64,000 nucleotides of DNA from Schleiferiaceae bacterium (lineage in GTDB: Bacteria; Bacteroidota; Bacteroidia; Flavobacteriales; Schleiferiaceae). The notes below the pieces were generated by a model that worked only from the letters and a program-made list of their open reading frames with translations, had not been told where the DNA came from and searched no databases. The DNA is taken from positions 1-64,000 of the forward strand of contig JAGYIN010000008.1 of the NCBI GenBank assembly GCA_018402665.1. Reading direction: 5' to 3'. The position numbers and the translations under genes were made by a program. Below are positions 26,852 through 36,051 of the stretch, in pieces; positions within the stretch are counted from its first letter, which is position 1, and each line of letters starts with the position of its first letter.

Positions 26852-28102
26852 ATGAACCTGAAACGCGTAGTAGTAACCGGGCTAGGTGCGCTCACACCTG
26901 TGGGGAACACAGCCGAAGAAACTTGGACGAATCTCCTTGCTGGGAAATCCGGTGCCGGACCCATCACGAGATTTGACGCCTCATTGTTTAAGACACACTT
27001 CGCGTGTGAGGTCAAAGATTTTGCTCCAAACGACTTGCTCGACCGCAAGGAAGCCCGTCGTATGGATCGATTTACACAATTCGGGATGGTAGTAGCCGAC
27101 GAGGCTATTGCCGATTCCGGGTTGGATTTTGAAAAAGAAAACCCAGATCGCATCGGCGTGATTTGGGGTTCTGGAATTGGCGGTATTGACACCTTCTTTG
27201 AGCAAGTCAAAGGATTCGTTGATAACGACCTCAATCCGCGCTTTAATCCCTTCCTCATTCCGATGATGATTTCAGACATTACGCCTGGTCGCATCTCCAT
27301 GAAGCACGGTTTACGCGGGCCAAACTATACTACAGTAAGTGCATGTGCCTCTTCTACAAATGCACTTATTGATGCGTTCAATCTGATCCGACTGGGTAAA
27401 GCAGATGTCATCGTTAGCGGTGGTTCAGAAGCCGCTATCAATCCTGTAGGAATGGGTGGATTCAACGCAATGAATGCGCTCTCCACGAGAAACGAAGACC
27501 CTATGACCGCCTCGAGACCGTTCGACGCTGAGCGCGATGGATTTGTCATGGGTGAAGGCGGCGCAGGAATCATTTTAGAAGAGTACGAACACGCTAAAGC
27601 GCGTGGTGCTAAAATTTATGCTGAAATGGTCGGCGGCGGCTTAAGCGCCGATGCACACCATCTTACCGCACCACATCCAGAGGGTTTGGGCGCGCGCAAC
27701 GTAATGGCAAACGCCATTGAAGATGCCGGTCTAAAGCCAGAAGATATAGACTACGTAAACGTTCACGGTACATCCACACCACTAGGTGATATTGCTGAAA
27801 CAAAGGCTATTCAGCAAGTCTTTGGAGAACACGCTTATAACCTGAATATTTCATCTACGAAGAGTATGACAGGTCACCTCCTTGGTGCGGCTGGTGCTGT
27901 TGAAGCAATGGCCTCTATTATGGCCATTTATACGGGAATGGTCCCACCGACCATTAACCACTTCACCGACGATGAAAACCTTGATCCTAAACTTAACTTT
28001 ACTTTCCATTCGGCTCAGGAGAGAGAGGTTAGAGCAGCGTTAAGCAACACCTTCGGTTTCGGAGGTCACAACGCCTCTGTCCTCTTCAAGAAGGCTGAAT
28101 AA
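26852..28102 (+). CDS. fabF: Beta-ketoacyl-ACP synthase II
   Basis: A 416-residue thiolase-fold condensing enzyme. The catalytic Cys is in VSACASSTNALI, and the two active-site His are in NVHGTSTPLGD and TGHLLGAAGAVE. Length is normal. It elongates acyl-ACP in type II fatty acid synthesis. It sits directly after acpP and its stop abuts the rnc start. Confidence 0.97.
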   Translation: MNLKRVVVTGLGALTPVGNTAEETWTNLLAGKSGAGPITRFDASLFKTHFACEVKDFAPNDLLDRKEARRMDRFTQFGMVVADEAIADSGLDFEKENPDRIGVIWGSGIGGIDTFFEQVKGFVDNDLNPRFNPFLIPMMISDITPGRISMKHGLRGPNYTTVSACASSTNALIDAFNLIRLGKADVIVSGGSEAAINPVGMGGFNAMNALSTRNEDPMTASRPFDAERDGFVMGEGGAGIILEEYEHAKARGAKIYAEMVGGGLSADAHHLTAPHPEGLGARNVMANAIEDAGLKPEDIDYVNVHGTSTPLGDIAETKAIQQVFGEHAYNLNISSTKSMTGHLLGAAGAVEAMASIMAIYTGMVPPTINHFTDDENLDPKLNFTFHSAQEREVRAALSNTFGFGGHNASVLFKKAE

Positions 28103-28828
28103 ATGAGTAGACTTTCCCAGGTATTTCTTTCTTTACAGCCGTCCCGGTTCAAAAATGAAATCAAGGGAATCATTGGGTATTGGCCCAAGGATCTTTCGTT
28201 GTATAAACTTGCACTTCGTCATTCTAGCGCATATCCTTTTCGAAAAAAGAAAGGGGAGCGCAACAACGAACGTCTCGAATATTTAGGAGATGCCGTCATT
28301 GATTTAGTCGTTGCTGAAGCGCTATTTTACCGATTTCCAAAGGAAGACGAAGGGTATTTAACTAAACTTCGGAGCAAGTTGGTTTCACGAAATAACCTCA
28401 ATAGGGTCGCGGACGAATTGGGCTTGCCGAACATGTTGGTGGCCAATTTAAAAGGAAACCACGGTGACAGTATCTACGGTGATGCTTTAGAAGCCCTGGT
28501 AGGTGCTGTTTACATCGATCTAGGTCTTAAAAAAACCCAGTTTTTTGTGATGAAAGCCATCGTCCTTCCCTTCATCGAGGACTCTGATTTGCTCTTAACT
28601 ACGCACAATTACAAAAGCGAAGTCATTGAGTACTTCCAGTCGAAAAAACTCAGCTTTCGCTTTGAAGAATTGGCTCGTCTAGGGGAACAACACAACAGTA
28701 CATTCACCATGGGCTTATTCCTTGGAGATGAGCTGGTCGCTCAGGGGGAAGGAAGCTCAAAGAAAAAGGGGGAAGAAGCTGCTGCGAAGATCTTTTACAA
28801 TCAAACAGCGGAACTAACAAGTGGCTAG
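28103..28828 (+). CDS. rnc: Ribonuclease III
   Basis: A 241-residue endonuclease that cuts double-stranded RNA, including rRNA precursors. The signature NERLEYLGDAVIDLVV carries catalytic Glu/Asp residues, and a second acidic site lies in YGDALEALVGAVYID. A C-terminal double-stranded RNA-binding domain runs from about residue 165 (YKSEVIEYFQ...GEGSSKKKGEEAAAK). The order acpP-fabF-rnc is common in many bacteria. Confidence 0.96.
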   Translation: MSRLSQVFLSLQPSRFKNEIKGIIGYWPKDLSLYKLALRHSSAYPFRKKKGERNNERLEYLGDAVIDLVVAEALFYRFPKEDEGYLTKLRSKLVSRNNLNRVADELGLPNMLVANLKGNHGDSIYGDALEALVGAVYIDLGLKKTQFFVMKAIVLPFIEDSDLLLTTHNYKSEVIEYFQSKKLSFRFEELARLGEQHNSTFTMGLFLGDELVAQGEGSSKKKGEEAAAKIFYNQTAELTSG

Positions 28829-29306
28829 AGTGAAACACATAAATGCGCTTTCCCAGCTGAAGATGAACTTCAGTGCCGTAGGCGTGCGTTCCCCGCTAAA
28901 AGATTATGAATTGGCGTATTGGCTAAACGTTCAATACGGCATGCGACTGGTCTGCAGGCCAGAGCCAGAAGACGAGTGGGAAAATGATGTTATTTGGGAA
29001 TACAATGTTTTTGACGGCTTGGACCCCTTTGGCGAATCCCTTTGTATGGTAGCCAATTTAAGTTCCGGTGCCCAAACCCAAGCTGAAGAGCGCTGGAGTC
29101 TGTTTGATAGCATTCCAGAAAAGCATCTTTTACCTTCTGTTAAACACTGGGACTATGTTTTAATGGTAGAAAATGCGGACTTTGCGTTCGATTTGGAAAC
29201 CGTCCTAAAACGAAACGAAAGAATCACAACCGCCCAATATTTTGAGGCACACACACAACTAACACAACGAGAAACACATTTATTGTATGAAATTAGAAAC
29301 CTCTAA
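28821..29306 (+). CDS. IPExxxVDY-family protein
   Basis: A 161-residue cytosolic protein of unknown function found in Bacteroidota between rnc and pyk, as here. The family's namesake segment appears as IPEKHLLPSVKHWDYVL, so the usual IPE and DY ends are present but the spacing is longer and Val is replaced by Trp. The start is GTG at 28821, overlapping rnc by 8 bp; the stop overlaps pyk by 20 bp, so tight translational coupling is likely. Confidence 0.78.
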   Translation: MARVKHINALSQLKMNFSAVGVRSPLKDYELAYWLNVQYGMRLVCRPEPEDEWENDVIWEYNVFDGLDPFGESLCMVANLSSGAQTQAEERWSLFDSIPEKHLLPSVKHWDYVLMVENADFAFDLETVLKRNERITTAQYFEAHTQLTQRETHLLYEIRNL

Positions 29307-30720
29307 TAACACCAAAATAGTTGCAACCATGGGGCCCGCTTCATGGCATAAAGATGTCATGAAGGACATGATCAAGGCCGGTGTAAACGTTTTCCGAGTG
29401 AACTTTTCACACGGAGACCATGAAACGCATCGCCGGACCATTCGCCTCGTCAAAGAGTTGAACGAAGAATTCAACTGCAAGACAGCTGTTCTTGCCGACC
29501 TTCAGGGACCAAAGCTTCGCATCGGTGATGTAGAGGAGGGCGCAGTTATCAACGAAGGGGATACCTTGACCTTTACAACAAACAAAGTCAGTGGTACTGC
29601 AGAATTGGTTTACATGAACTACAAGCAGTTTCCTCAGGACGTTAATACCGGTGAGCATATTTTGCTTGACGACGGTAAGCTGATGTGTGAAGTTATTGAG
29701 ACCAACAAGAAGGATACTGTCGTTACAAAGGTTATCCAAGGCGGACCGCTCAAGAGTAAAAAAGGGGTGAACCTTCCCAACACTAAAGTAAGCTTACCGT
29801 GTCTGACCAAAAAAGACTTGGAAGACGTGATCGTTGCAATGGAAGAAGGTGTTGAATGGATTGGCTTGAGCTTTGTTCGCGATGCCGATGATGTCAACGA
29901 ACTCCGTAAAATCATTAATGACTTTGGTTCGTTTGCGAAAATTGTTTCAAAAATTGAAAAGCCCGAAGCCGTTGTAGATATCGATAAAATCATTGATGCT
30001 ACAGATGCAATCATGGTGGCTCGTGGCGATCTTGGCGTTGAAATTCCATATTCTTCCGTGCCTATGGTACAGAAGATGATCGTTGAAAAATGTCATTTAA
30101 AAGCAAAGCCGTGTATCATCGCCACGCAGATGATGGAGAGCATGATTGACAGCCAAAGCCCTACTCGAGCTGAGGTTAACGACGTTGCAAACTCTGTGTG
30201 TGATGGTGCAGATGCAGTAATGCTCTCGGGTGAAACTTCCGTTGGTAAATTCCCCGCGAAAGTGGTTGAAACCATGGCAAACATTGTTGCTCATGTGGAA
30301 TCGACTTTCGATGTGAAGCCAAATATTGAGAATGAACCTTCTGTAAAGAACGAGCGGTACATCACTAAAACCATTTGTTACAATGCAGCTAAAATTGCAG
30401 ATCAGATAGATGCAGCAGCCATTTTAACAATGACCTTTAGCGGCTACACGGCATTAAAGATTGCTGGACACCGTCCTAAAACAAAAATCATTGTATTCAC
30501 GGCAAACCGTCAAATCATGAACCAAATGTCATTGGTTTGGGGTGTAGAAGCGTTCTTTTACGACAAAATGGAAAGCACTGATCAAAGCTTTAAAGACATC
30601 AAAGCCATTCTTAAAGAGAGCGGCACTGTAAAAGAGGGCGATCTTATTGTGAATATTGCATCTATGCCTATCGAAGAGCGTGGATTCACAAATATGTTGA
30701 AAATATCAGCTATTGACTAA
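29287..30720 (+). CDS. pyk: Pyruvate kinase
   Basis: A 477-residue glycolytic enzyme making pyruvate and ATP from phosphoenolpyruvate and ADP. The N-terminal ATMGPASW and NFSHG, the active-site ISKIEKPEA-type segment (here VSKIEKPEA), MVARGDLGVEI and CIIATQMMESMI are all present. The C-terminal allosteric domain is complete. It overlaps the upstream gene and is followed by a strong terminator. Confidence 0.97.
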   Translation: MKLETSNNTKIVATMGPASWHKDVMKDMIKAGVNVFRVNFSHGDHETHRRTIRLVKELNEEFNCKTAVLADLQGPKLRIGDVEEGAVINEGDTLTFTTNKVSGTAELVYMNYKQFPQDVNTGEHILLDDGKLMCEVIETNKKDTVVTKVIQGGPLKSKKGVNLPNTKVSLPCLTKKDLEDVIVAMEEGVEWIGLSFVRDADDVNELRKIINDFGSFAKIVSKIEKPEAVVDIDKIIDATDAIMVARGDLGVEIPYSSVPMVQKMIVEKCHLKAKPCIIATQMMESMIDSQSPTRAEVNDVANSVCDGADAVMLSGETSVGKFPAKVVETMANIVAHVESTFDVKPNIENEPSVKNERYITKTICYNAAKIADQIDAAAILTMTFSGYTALKIAGHRPKTKIIVFTANRQIMNQMSLVWGVEAFFYDKMESTDQSFKDIKAILKESGTVKEGDLIVNIASMPIEERGFTNMLKISAID

Positions 30721-30745
30721 GCGTCAGCGCGCCGATTTCTTATCA

Positions 30746-30775
30746 AAAAGCCCGGCTTCGGCCGGGCTTTTCTTA
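30746..30775 (+). terminator. Intrinsic terminator after pyk
   Basis: A perfect 11-bp stem (AAAAGCCCGGC/GCCGGGCTTTT) with a TTCG loop and a following T-rich tract, 25 bp after the pyk stop. Confidence 0.88.
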
Positions 30776-30785
30776 TTTTAACCTT

Positions 30786-31049
30786 ATGGAAAAAACGCAG
30801 CATTCATGGAGCCAACACACTAAGACCTTAGAGCAATCTTTTGTGTTTCCAACGTTCTTAAAAGCCATTGATTTTGTTAATGCCGTCGCAGCGTTATCAG
30901 AGCAACACCACCACCATCCAAACATAACTATTGCTTATACGCGTGTCGTTTTATCCGTCAACACACACGACGCGGGAAGTATTGTTACCCATAAAGACCA
31001 TGCATTAGCGGCTGCGATAGATCTTCTTTACGAAGCGTATAGCCTATAA
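30786..31049 (+). CDS. Pterin-4a-carbinolamine dehydratase family protein
   Basis: An 87-residue protein with the PCD fold. The segment EQHHHHPNITIAYTRVVLSVNTHDAGSIV-like region holds the catalytic His cluster, where the family consensus is HHPxxxxxYxxV. Family members recycle oxidised pterin cofactors, and some double as transcription co-factors. No pterin-dependent hydroxylase gene lies nearby. Its 3' end overlaps pheS tail to tail by 6 bp. Confidence 0.82.
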   Translation: MEKTQHSWSQHTKTLEQSFVFPTFLKAIDFVNAVAALSEQHHHHPNITIAYTRVVLSVNTHDAGSIVTHKDHALAAAIDLLYEAYSL

Positions 31050-32060
31050 TCCCGTTTTGAACTGCTCTAAAAAACGTTTGTCGTTTTCTGTGAACAGTCG
31101 AATATCAGGAATCTGATAACGGTTCATTGCTATTCTTTCAATCCCCATTCCAAAAGCATATCCAGTATACACTTCAGGGTCAATTCCGCTGGCGCGTAAA
31201 ACATTTGGATCAACCATGCCACAGCCCATTACCTCGAGCCATCCTGTGCCTTTCGTAATTTTGTAATCGATCTCGTTTTCTAACCCCCAGTAGACATCAA
31301 CCTCAGCGCTGGGCTCTGTAAAGGGAAAATAGGAGGGTCGCATGCGTATTTTAGCTTTACCAAAGAATTCCTGGGCGAAATACAACAGCACTTGCTTTAG
31401 ATCGGCGAAACTGACGTCTTTGTCTATGTACAACCCTTCTATTTGGTGGAAAATACAATGACTTCGTGCGCTAATTGCCTCGTTTCTAAACACTCGTCCC
31501 GGGCTAATAGTACGAATAGGTGGCTGATTGTTTTCCATCGCGCGCACCTGGACACTAGAAGTGTGCGTCCTTAGCGCCCAATCCGGATTGCGTTGAACAA
31601 AAAACGTATCCTGCATGTCTCGAGCAGGGTGCTCTTCTGGGAAATTTAATGCGGTAAAATTGTGCCAATCGTCCTCAACCTCGGGGCCTTCGCTAACATT
31701 AAAACCAATGCGCTTAAAAATGTCTACAATCTCATCTTTTATCGCATTAATTGGATGAATGGCCCCTAATTCTAGCGGTTGACCTGGGCGCGTTACATCG
31801 CCGTTTTGACCCACAACAGCTGAGGACTCTAATTCTTCTAAAGCCTCTTTGTGCTTGGCTTCGGCAAGATTTTTTAGGGTGTTTAGCGCGGCGCCAAACG
31901 CCTTTTTCTGATCCCCTGGAACTTCTCTGAATGCTTTAAAAAGCCCCTGAATGGCACCCTTTTTACTGAGGTACTGTAATCGGAAAATTTCAGCTTCTTC
32001 CTTGTTAGTGAGGGAGGTAGCTTCAACCTGGCTTTTTAAATTTTCAACTCTTTCCAGCAT
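31044..32060 (-). CDS. pheS: Phenylalanine-tRNA ligase alpha subunit
   Basis: A 338-residue class II synthetase subunit. An N-terminal coiled coil (about 1-90) is followed by the catalytic core, with motif 2-like SPGRVFRNEAISARS, PSYFPFTEPSAEVD and motif 3-like YAFGMGIERIAM. With PheT it charges tRNA-Phe; pheT is not in the window. Confidence 0.96.
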   Translation of the reverse strand: MLERVENLKSQVEATSLTNKEEAEIFRLQYLSKKGAIQGLFKAFREVPGDQKKAFGAALNTLKNLAEAKHKEALEELESSAVVGQNGDVTRPGQPLELGAIHPINAIKDEIVDIFKRIGFNVSEGPEVEDDWHNFTALNFPEEHPARDMQDTFFVQRNPDWALRTHTSSVQVRAMENNQPPIRTISPGRVFRNEAISARSHCIFHQIEGLYIDKDVSFADLKQVLLYFAQEFFGKAKIRMRPSYFPFTEPSAEVDVYWGLENEIDYKITKGTGWLEVMGCGMVDPNVLRASGIDPEVYTGYAFGMGIERIAMNRYQIPDIRLFTENDKRFLEQFKTGL

Positions 32061-32069
32061 AATTGGCCG

Positions 32070-32099
32070 TTCTAATACGTTAGCTTTGTTGTAGATTTG
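32070..32099 (+). promoter_or_regulatory. Candidate promoter for the tandem lipoprotein genes
   Basis: TAGATTTG at 32092-32099 matches the -7 consensus TAnnTTTG, with TTC 19 bp upstream. A second -7-like TAGCTTTG lies at 32081-32088. Start codon is 22 bp further on. Confidence 0.35.
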
Positions 32100-32121
32100 G
32101 CGAAATTACTGAATTCCCCGC

Positions 32122-32472
32122 ATGAAACGATTTATTCTTTTAGTACTCATAGGATTTGCTCATACCTCTTGTCAGGAAGAGGTTGTAGACGAATACTTCG
32201 TGAAAGTAAAAGTAGTGAACGAGAATGGTGTCCCTATTCAAAACGCTGCTGTTAAAATGTTTGCCCCTGTTGCCGGCGCAACGGAATGGTACAACTTTAC
32301 CGACCCAAGCGGGGAACTCATCTTTCGCTCAGGCTTTGAGGCTTACTATGACCTTAAAGCATGGAAAATGATTTACGAAGGCTGTAATTACGTTCGACTT
32401 GTAAAAGGCGAGACAGTTGAAGTAAATGTTGTAATTTACCCCATCGGCGAACCAAACGGCTGTGTAGAATAA
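32122..32472 (+). CDS. Small lipoprotein with carboxypeptidase-regulatory-like fold, first of a tandem pair
   Basis: A 116-residue protein with a lipoprotein-type signal (GFAHTSC, Cys17). The mature part looks like a single Ig/prealbumin-like domain: VKVVNENGVPIQNAAVKMF, a DPSGELIF turn and a C-terminal strand VEVNVVIYP. It shares this plan with the next gene (GVPIQN against GVAIQN, both ending in a Cys), so the pair probably arose by duplication. The function is unknown. Confidence 0.7.
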   Translation: MKRFILLVLIGFAHTSCQEEVVDEYFVKVKVVNENGVPIQNAAVKMFAPVAGATEWYNFTDPSGELIFRSGFEAYYDLKAWKMIYEGCNYVRLVKGETVEVNVVIYPIGEPNGCVE

Positions 32473-32840
32473 TGAAACGTATTATTGCTCTTTTTGCCTT
32501 TTCGGCACTGCTCCTTACAGGATGTCAGATAGAAAACCCCACTTATCCCTTTAGAATTAAAGTAACTAATCCTAGTGGTGTTGCTATTCAAAACGTAACC
32601 GTTGAAGCTTCTGTTGACGTCCCTGGCTACCGTGAGGAAGCTTATTTTATCGGCGTTACAGGGTTAGACGGCATCGTAGAATTTGAATACGACTATGAGG
32701 CTGTATTCAAAGTATTAGGAACACGCGGCGAAAATCCTTTTACGCACATTGGTTGTGGCTTTATTAAACTAGAACCCAATAAGACTGTAGAAACAGAAAT
32801 CGTGTTGCTCCCTTATGATCCTAGTGATCCTGGGTGCTAA
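32472..32840 (+). CDS. Small lipoprotein with carboxypeptidase-regulatory-like fold, second of a tandem pair
   Basis: A 122-residue lipoprotein (lipobox LLTGC, Cys18). Its start overlaps the previous stop by one base (TAATG). Domain plan matches the upstream protein: IKVTNPSGVAIQNVTVEAS, TGLDGIVEF and a terminal TEIVLLP strand followed by DPGC. Sequence identity outside these anchors is low, so the duplication is not recent. The function is unknown; both are likely anchored at the cell envelope. Confidence 0.7.
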   Translation: MKRIIALFAFSALLLTGCQIENPTYPFRIKVTNPSGVAIQNVTVEASVDVPGYREEAYFIGVTGLDGIVEFEYDYEAVFKVLGTRGENPFTHIGCGFIKLEPNKTVETEIVLLPYDPSDPGC

Positions 32841-32860
32841 AAACTTTTTCATACGAATAC

Positions 32861-32888
32861 AAAAGCGGGCTAGAAGCCCGCTTTTTTT
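32861..32888 (+). terminator. Intrinsic terminator after the lipoprotein pair
   Basis: A perfect 11-bp stem (AAAAGCGGGCT/AGCCCGCTTTT) with a 3-base loop and a T7 run. It reaches the stop codon of the convergent downstream gene. Confidence 0.85.
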
Positions 32889-33237
32889 ATAAATACCCGT
32901 TTGCCTTAAAGTACTGCACGACCGCTTCTTTCATTAATATGGTTTGCTCACCCGCTTTTAGGTTTGGTAGCGGCTTAAGCGCAGTAAAATGGGGCCAGCC
33001 TTCTTCATCACGTTTTTCAAATTCATAATAACCGAACGGCTCTAGAATGGTACATATAGCAATGTGAAGCACGTTAATTTTCACGTCCTTTTTCATTTTG
33101 ATATAACCCATCTGAAGTTCCTGGGTTCCAATAAGAAGTAACACCCCGTCTAAATCTAAATCTCCATCGCCAGGAAATTGTTTCGTAAGTTTCGTTACTA
33201 ATCGCTCCCAATCTTGCTTTAATTCTTCGCTTCTCAT
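32887..33237 (-). CDS. Conserved Bacteroidota protein of unknown function
   Basis: A 116-residue soluble protein. The mid-section LLLIGTQELQMGY and the segment INVLHIAICTILEPFGYYEF followed by DEEGWPHF look like a conserved compact helical domain that I associate with Bacteroidota genomes but cannot name. There is no signal peptide or membrane segment. It is monocistronic and 15 bp from the divergent cvpA-like gene, so promoters must overlap neighbouring coding sequence. Confidence 0.65.
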   Translation of the reverse strand: MRSEELKQDWERLVTKLTKQFPGDGDLDLDGVLLLIGTQELQMGYIKMKKDVKINVLHIAICTILEPFGYYEFEKRDEEGWPHFTALKPLPNLKAGEQTILMKEAVVQYFKANGYL

Positions 33238-33252
33238 TAATTTGCCGCTATT

Positions 33253-33726
33253 ATGGTTGGACTAGACCTTGTTATCGTTGTTTTCTGCGCCTTTCTTCTT
33301 GCTAAAGGTATATGGAAAGGCTTTGTAAAAGAAATCGCGGGAATCGTGGCCGTAATAGGCGGTGTCGCGGTGTCTTTTCTGTTTCATGCGCAGGTGCAGC
33401 CGTATATCACCTCATTTGTCGGGGAGAAGTATATCCAATTGACCTCTTACGTTCTCGTGTTCCTTGGTTTTTATCTGATCGTTATGCTCTTAGGCAAACT
33501 ACTGGATAAAATTCTCCGCTCCATCTTCCTTGGCGGTATTAACCGCGTGCTTGGCGCCATATTCGGGCTTGTTAAAGCCTGTTTTTGGCTGACGCTTTTA
33601 ACGTTTGCCTACACGAAAATCCAGCTTGGCATTGGGTTCAGCCACCCCTCATGGGTGACCAATTCCGTTTGTTACCCCTTTTTACTCGACCTCGTTAGTA
33701 TTGGAGAAAGCCTTATTCCAGCTTAA
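33253..33726 (+). CDS. CvpA-family membrane protein
   Basis: A 157-residue protein with four membrane helices. The first has the typical DLVIVVFCAFLLAKGIWKGFVKEIAGI, with the GxxxGFVKE pattern of the CvpA family, named for colicin V production; its real role is probably envelope homeostasis. Its 3' end overlaps pgk tail to tail by 4 bp. Confidence 0.88.
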   Translation: MVGLDLVIVVFCAFLLAKGIWKGFVKEIAGIVAVIGGVAVSFLFHAQVQPYITSFVGEKYIQLTSYVLVFLGFYLIVMLLGKLLDKILRSIFLGGINRVLGAIFGLVKACFWLTLLTFAYTKIQLGIGFSHPSWVTNSVCYPFLLDLVSIGESLIPA

Positions 33727-34904
33727 CTAAGCGCCGCTACGCCAGGAAGTGTTTTTCCCTCAAGAAACTCAAGCATTGCGCCGCCACCCGTACTGATGTA
33801 GCTTACCTTTTCGGAATAACCGAACTTATTCACTGCAGCCACACTGTCTCCACCACCAATAAGTGAGAAAGCACCGTTTGCTGTTGCATCTGCCACAGCT
33901 TGTGCTACCGCTTTGGTTCCACCCGCGTAATTCTCAAATTCAAACACGCCCATAGGCCCGTTCCAAATAATAGTTTTGCTCGATGCCAAAGCTTCTAGGG
34001 CATTTGCAACACTTTGCGGACCGTTATCTAACCCCATATAACCCTCAGGTATCTCGTCTATAGGACATACACGCTCCGCTGGCGTATCCGCGAAGTCCTT
34101 TGTAATTAAAGTATCTACAGGAATCAAAAGATTACACCCTTTGGCCTTGGCGTCCACCATAAGTTGCTTCGCTAATTCCAACTTATCGTCTTCGACCAAA
34201 GACGTTCCTATGGCGCCGCCCATAGCCTTCACAAAAGTGAAACCCATACCTCCGCCAATAATTACGGTGCCAACGTTGTCAATCATATTGGTAATCACTC
34301 CAATTTTTGAGCTGACCTTGGCCCCGCCAATTATCGCAACCGTAGATTGACGGTCACTACCCAACGCTTTTGAAATACTCTCAACCTCAGCATTCATCAA
34401 GTCACCGAACCCTTTGTTCTCTGGTGAGAAAAACTGTGCTATAATAGCCGTTGAGGCATGCGCCCTGTGGGCCGTTCCAAACGCGTCGTTCAAATAGATA
34501 TCGCCTAATGCTGCTAAAGCTTTAGCAAATCCCTCGTCGCCGCTCGTCTCTTCTTTGTAATAACGTAGATTCTCTAACAACACCGCTTCACCTGGCTTTG
34601 CTTTCGCAACAACCGCCTCCGCCGCCTGACCAATACAGTCCTCCGCAAAATGAACAGTCGCGCCAACCGCCTTTTCTACTTCACCGACCAGCGCACTCAA
34701 AGACATTTTTGGAACGCGCGCTCCGTCTGGACGGCCTAAATGGCTCATCAAAATTGGAATTCCACCTGCAGCCAACACCTTTTTGATGGTTGGCGCCGCT
34801 GCTATAATTCGTGTATTGTCAGTAACAGCAAGGTTTTCATCCTGCGGTACGTTAAAGTCAACACGGATTAGAACTTTCTTATCTTTAAAGTCGAAGCTTT
34901 TCAT
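33723..34904 (-). CDS. pgk: Phosphoglycerate kinase
   Basis: A 393-residue two-domain glycolytic enzyme. The N-terminal VLIRVDFNVPQ, the SHLGRPDG loop, AIIGGAKVSSKIGV and the C-terminal nucleotide-binding WNGPMGVFEFENYAGGT and GGGDSVAAV segments are all present. It converts 1,3-bisphosphoglycerate and ADP to 3-phosphoglycerate and ATP. The presence of gapN further right indicates that the cell may also bypass this ATP-yielding step. Confidence 0.97.
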   Translation of the reverse strand: MKSFDFKDKKVLIRVDFNVPQDENLAVTDNTRIIAAAPTIKKVLAAGGIPILMSHLGRPDGARVPKMSLSALVGEVEKAVGATVHFAEDCIGQAAEAVVAKAKPGEAVLLENLRYYKEETSGDEGFAKALAALGDIYLNDAFGTAHRAHASTAIIAQFFSPENKGFGDLMNAEVESISKALGSDRQSTVAIIGGAKVSSKIGVITNMIDNVGTVIIGGGMGFTFVKAMGGAIGTSLVEDDKLELAKQLMVDAKAKGCNLLIPVDTLITKDFADTPAERVCPIDEIPEGYMGLDNGPQSVANALEALASSKTIIWNGPMGVFEFENYAGGTKAVAQAVADATANGAFSLIGGGDSVAAVNKFGYSEKVSYISTGGGAMLEFLEGKTLPGVAALS

Positions 34905-34913
34905 ATATTTTTG
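34884..34913 (+). promoter_or_regulatory. Candidate promoter for holB inside the pgk 5' end
   Basis: TATTTTTG at 34906-34913 matches TAnnTTTG exactly, with TTT 19 bp upstream at 34884-34886. The pgk and holB starts are only 58 bp apart, so this promoter reaches into pgk coding sequence. Confidence 0.35.
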
Positions 34914-34962
34914 AGTGTTATTTCAGCGCCCAATTTACTACCCAATTTTCACTCTACATTAG

Positions 34963-36051
34963 ATGTTCAGCATATATAACAATCATGATTTGATGGATCA
35001 ATTATTTGCTGCTCACGCCGGTAAAAAACTTCATCACGCAAATCTTATTTATGGCGGCGCTGGAGAAGATCCTTTACCCGTTGGCCTTAAACTAGCGGCA
35101 ACACTCCTCTGCGAGACAAAAACCGCCTGTGGAACATGTAGAAACTGTAAGCGCGTAGAAAAACTCGAGCATCCTGATTTAAACTTTACCTTTCCTTTTG
35201 TAAGCGGCGGAAACACGGGCACGGCCGACGATTTTCTAAAAGACTTCAGAAAAGCACTCTTAAAAAATCCCTTCCTTGATCCCGACAGCTGGCAAAGGCA
35301 AATCACAAGCAAAAACCAGCAATTGCAAATTCCTGTAAAGGAAATTCAAAACCTTCAGCAAAAGCTTAGTTTAACCGCTGCGGAAGGCGGAAATCGAGTG
35401 CTCCTGATATGGATGCCTGAACAGATTAAAACAACCGCTTCAAACAAGCTGCTTAAGCTCATAGAAGAGCCTCTGCCCAACACGTTCATTATTCTTGTTT
35501 CACATCGAAAAAACAAGCTTCTCCCTACCATCGTGTCACGATGTGCGCCTTGGTCTTGCAAACCACTAGACGAATCATCTTTCAACCAACACTTTGAAAA
35601 CAGCCCCGGACAAACAAAACGGCTTTTAAGCATGGTATTCGCTCCGAACCTGGGTGCCGCAATAACCGCTTATGATGATCCTGAAATCACTCAAATTGAT
35701 CGTTTTGCTGAATGGATGAGGACTTGCTACAAAGGGGTGCCCGTGGAAATTGCATCTGTAGTGAATACGCTTGCTTCTCTGCCAAAAGAGTCTCTTAAAA
35801 CCCTTATTTACAGGTCATTACATTTTTTAGAGCGTGGTTTTTACCACAATGTTCAAAACACCCCTAACGGTGCTACAGACCTCGGTGTAATCAACGTTCA
35901 GAAGCTAAGCGGCGCTGTGGTTCCAAAGGGCGCCTCCAGTATTACAAGATCGCTTGGTGACTGCCTCAACGACCTGGAAAGAAACGTTCATGTAAAAACA
36001 ACATTGACGCACACTTCTTTTGCGTTATATAGCGCCTTCCGTGGTAACTAA
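34963..36051 (+). CDS. holB: DNA polymerase III delta' subunit
   Basis: A 362-residue clamp-loader subunit. The zinc-binding Cys set CETKTACGTCRNCKR is present near residues 49-63, as is the EIQNLQQKLSLTAAEGGNRVLLI region and a sensor segment LIEEPLPNTFIILVSHRKNKLLPTIVSRC of the DnaX/HolB family. The P-loop position reads GGAGEDPLPVG with no GK(T/S), as expected for delta', which does not hydrolyse ATP. It overlaps the convergent methyltransferase gene by 4 bp. Confidence 0.88.
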   Translation: MFSIYNNHDLMDQLFAAHAGKKLHHANLIYGGAGEDPLPVGLKLAATLLCETKTACGTCRNCKRVEKLEHPDLNFTFPFVSGGNTGTADDFLKDFRKALLKNPFLDPDSWQRQITSKNQQLQIPVKEIQNLQQKLSLTAAEGGNRVLLIWMPEQIKTTASNKLLKLIEEPLPNTFIILVSHRKNKLLPTIVSRCAPWSCKPLDESSFNQHFENSPGQTKRLLSMVFAPNLGAAITAYDDPEITQIDRFAEWMRTCYKGVPVEIASVVNTLASLPKESLKTLIYRSLHFLERGFYHNVQNTPNGATDLGVINVQKLSGAVVPKGASSITRSLGDCLNDLERNVHVKTTLTHTSFALYSAFRGN

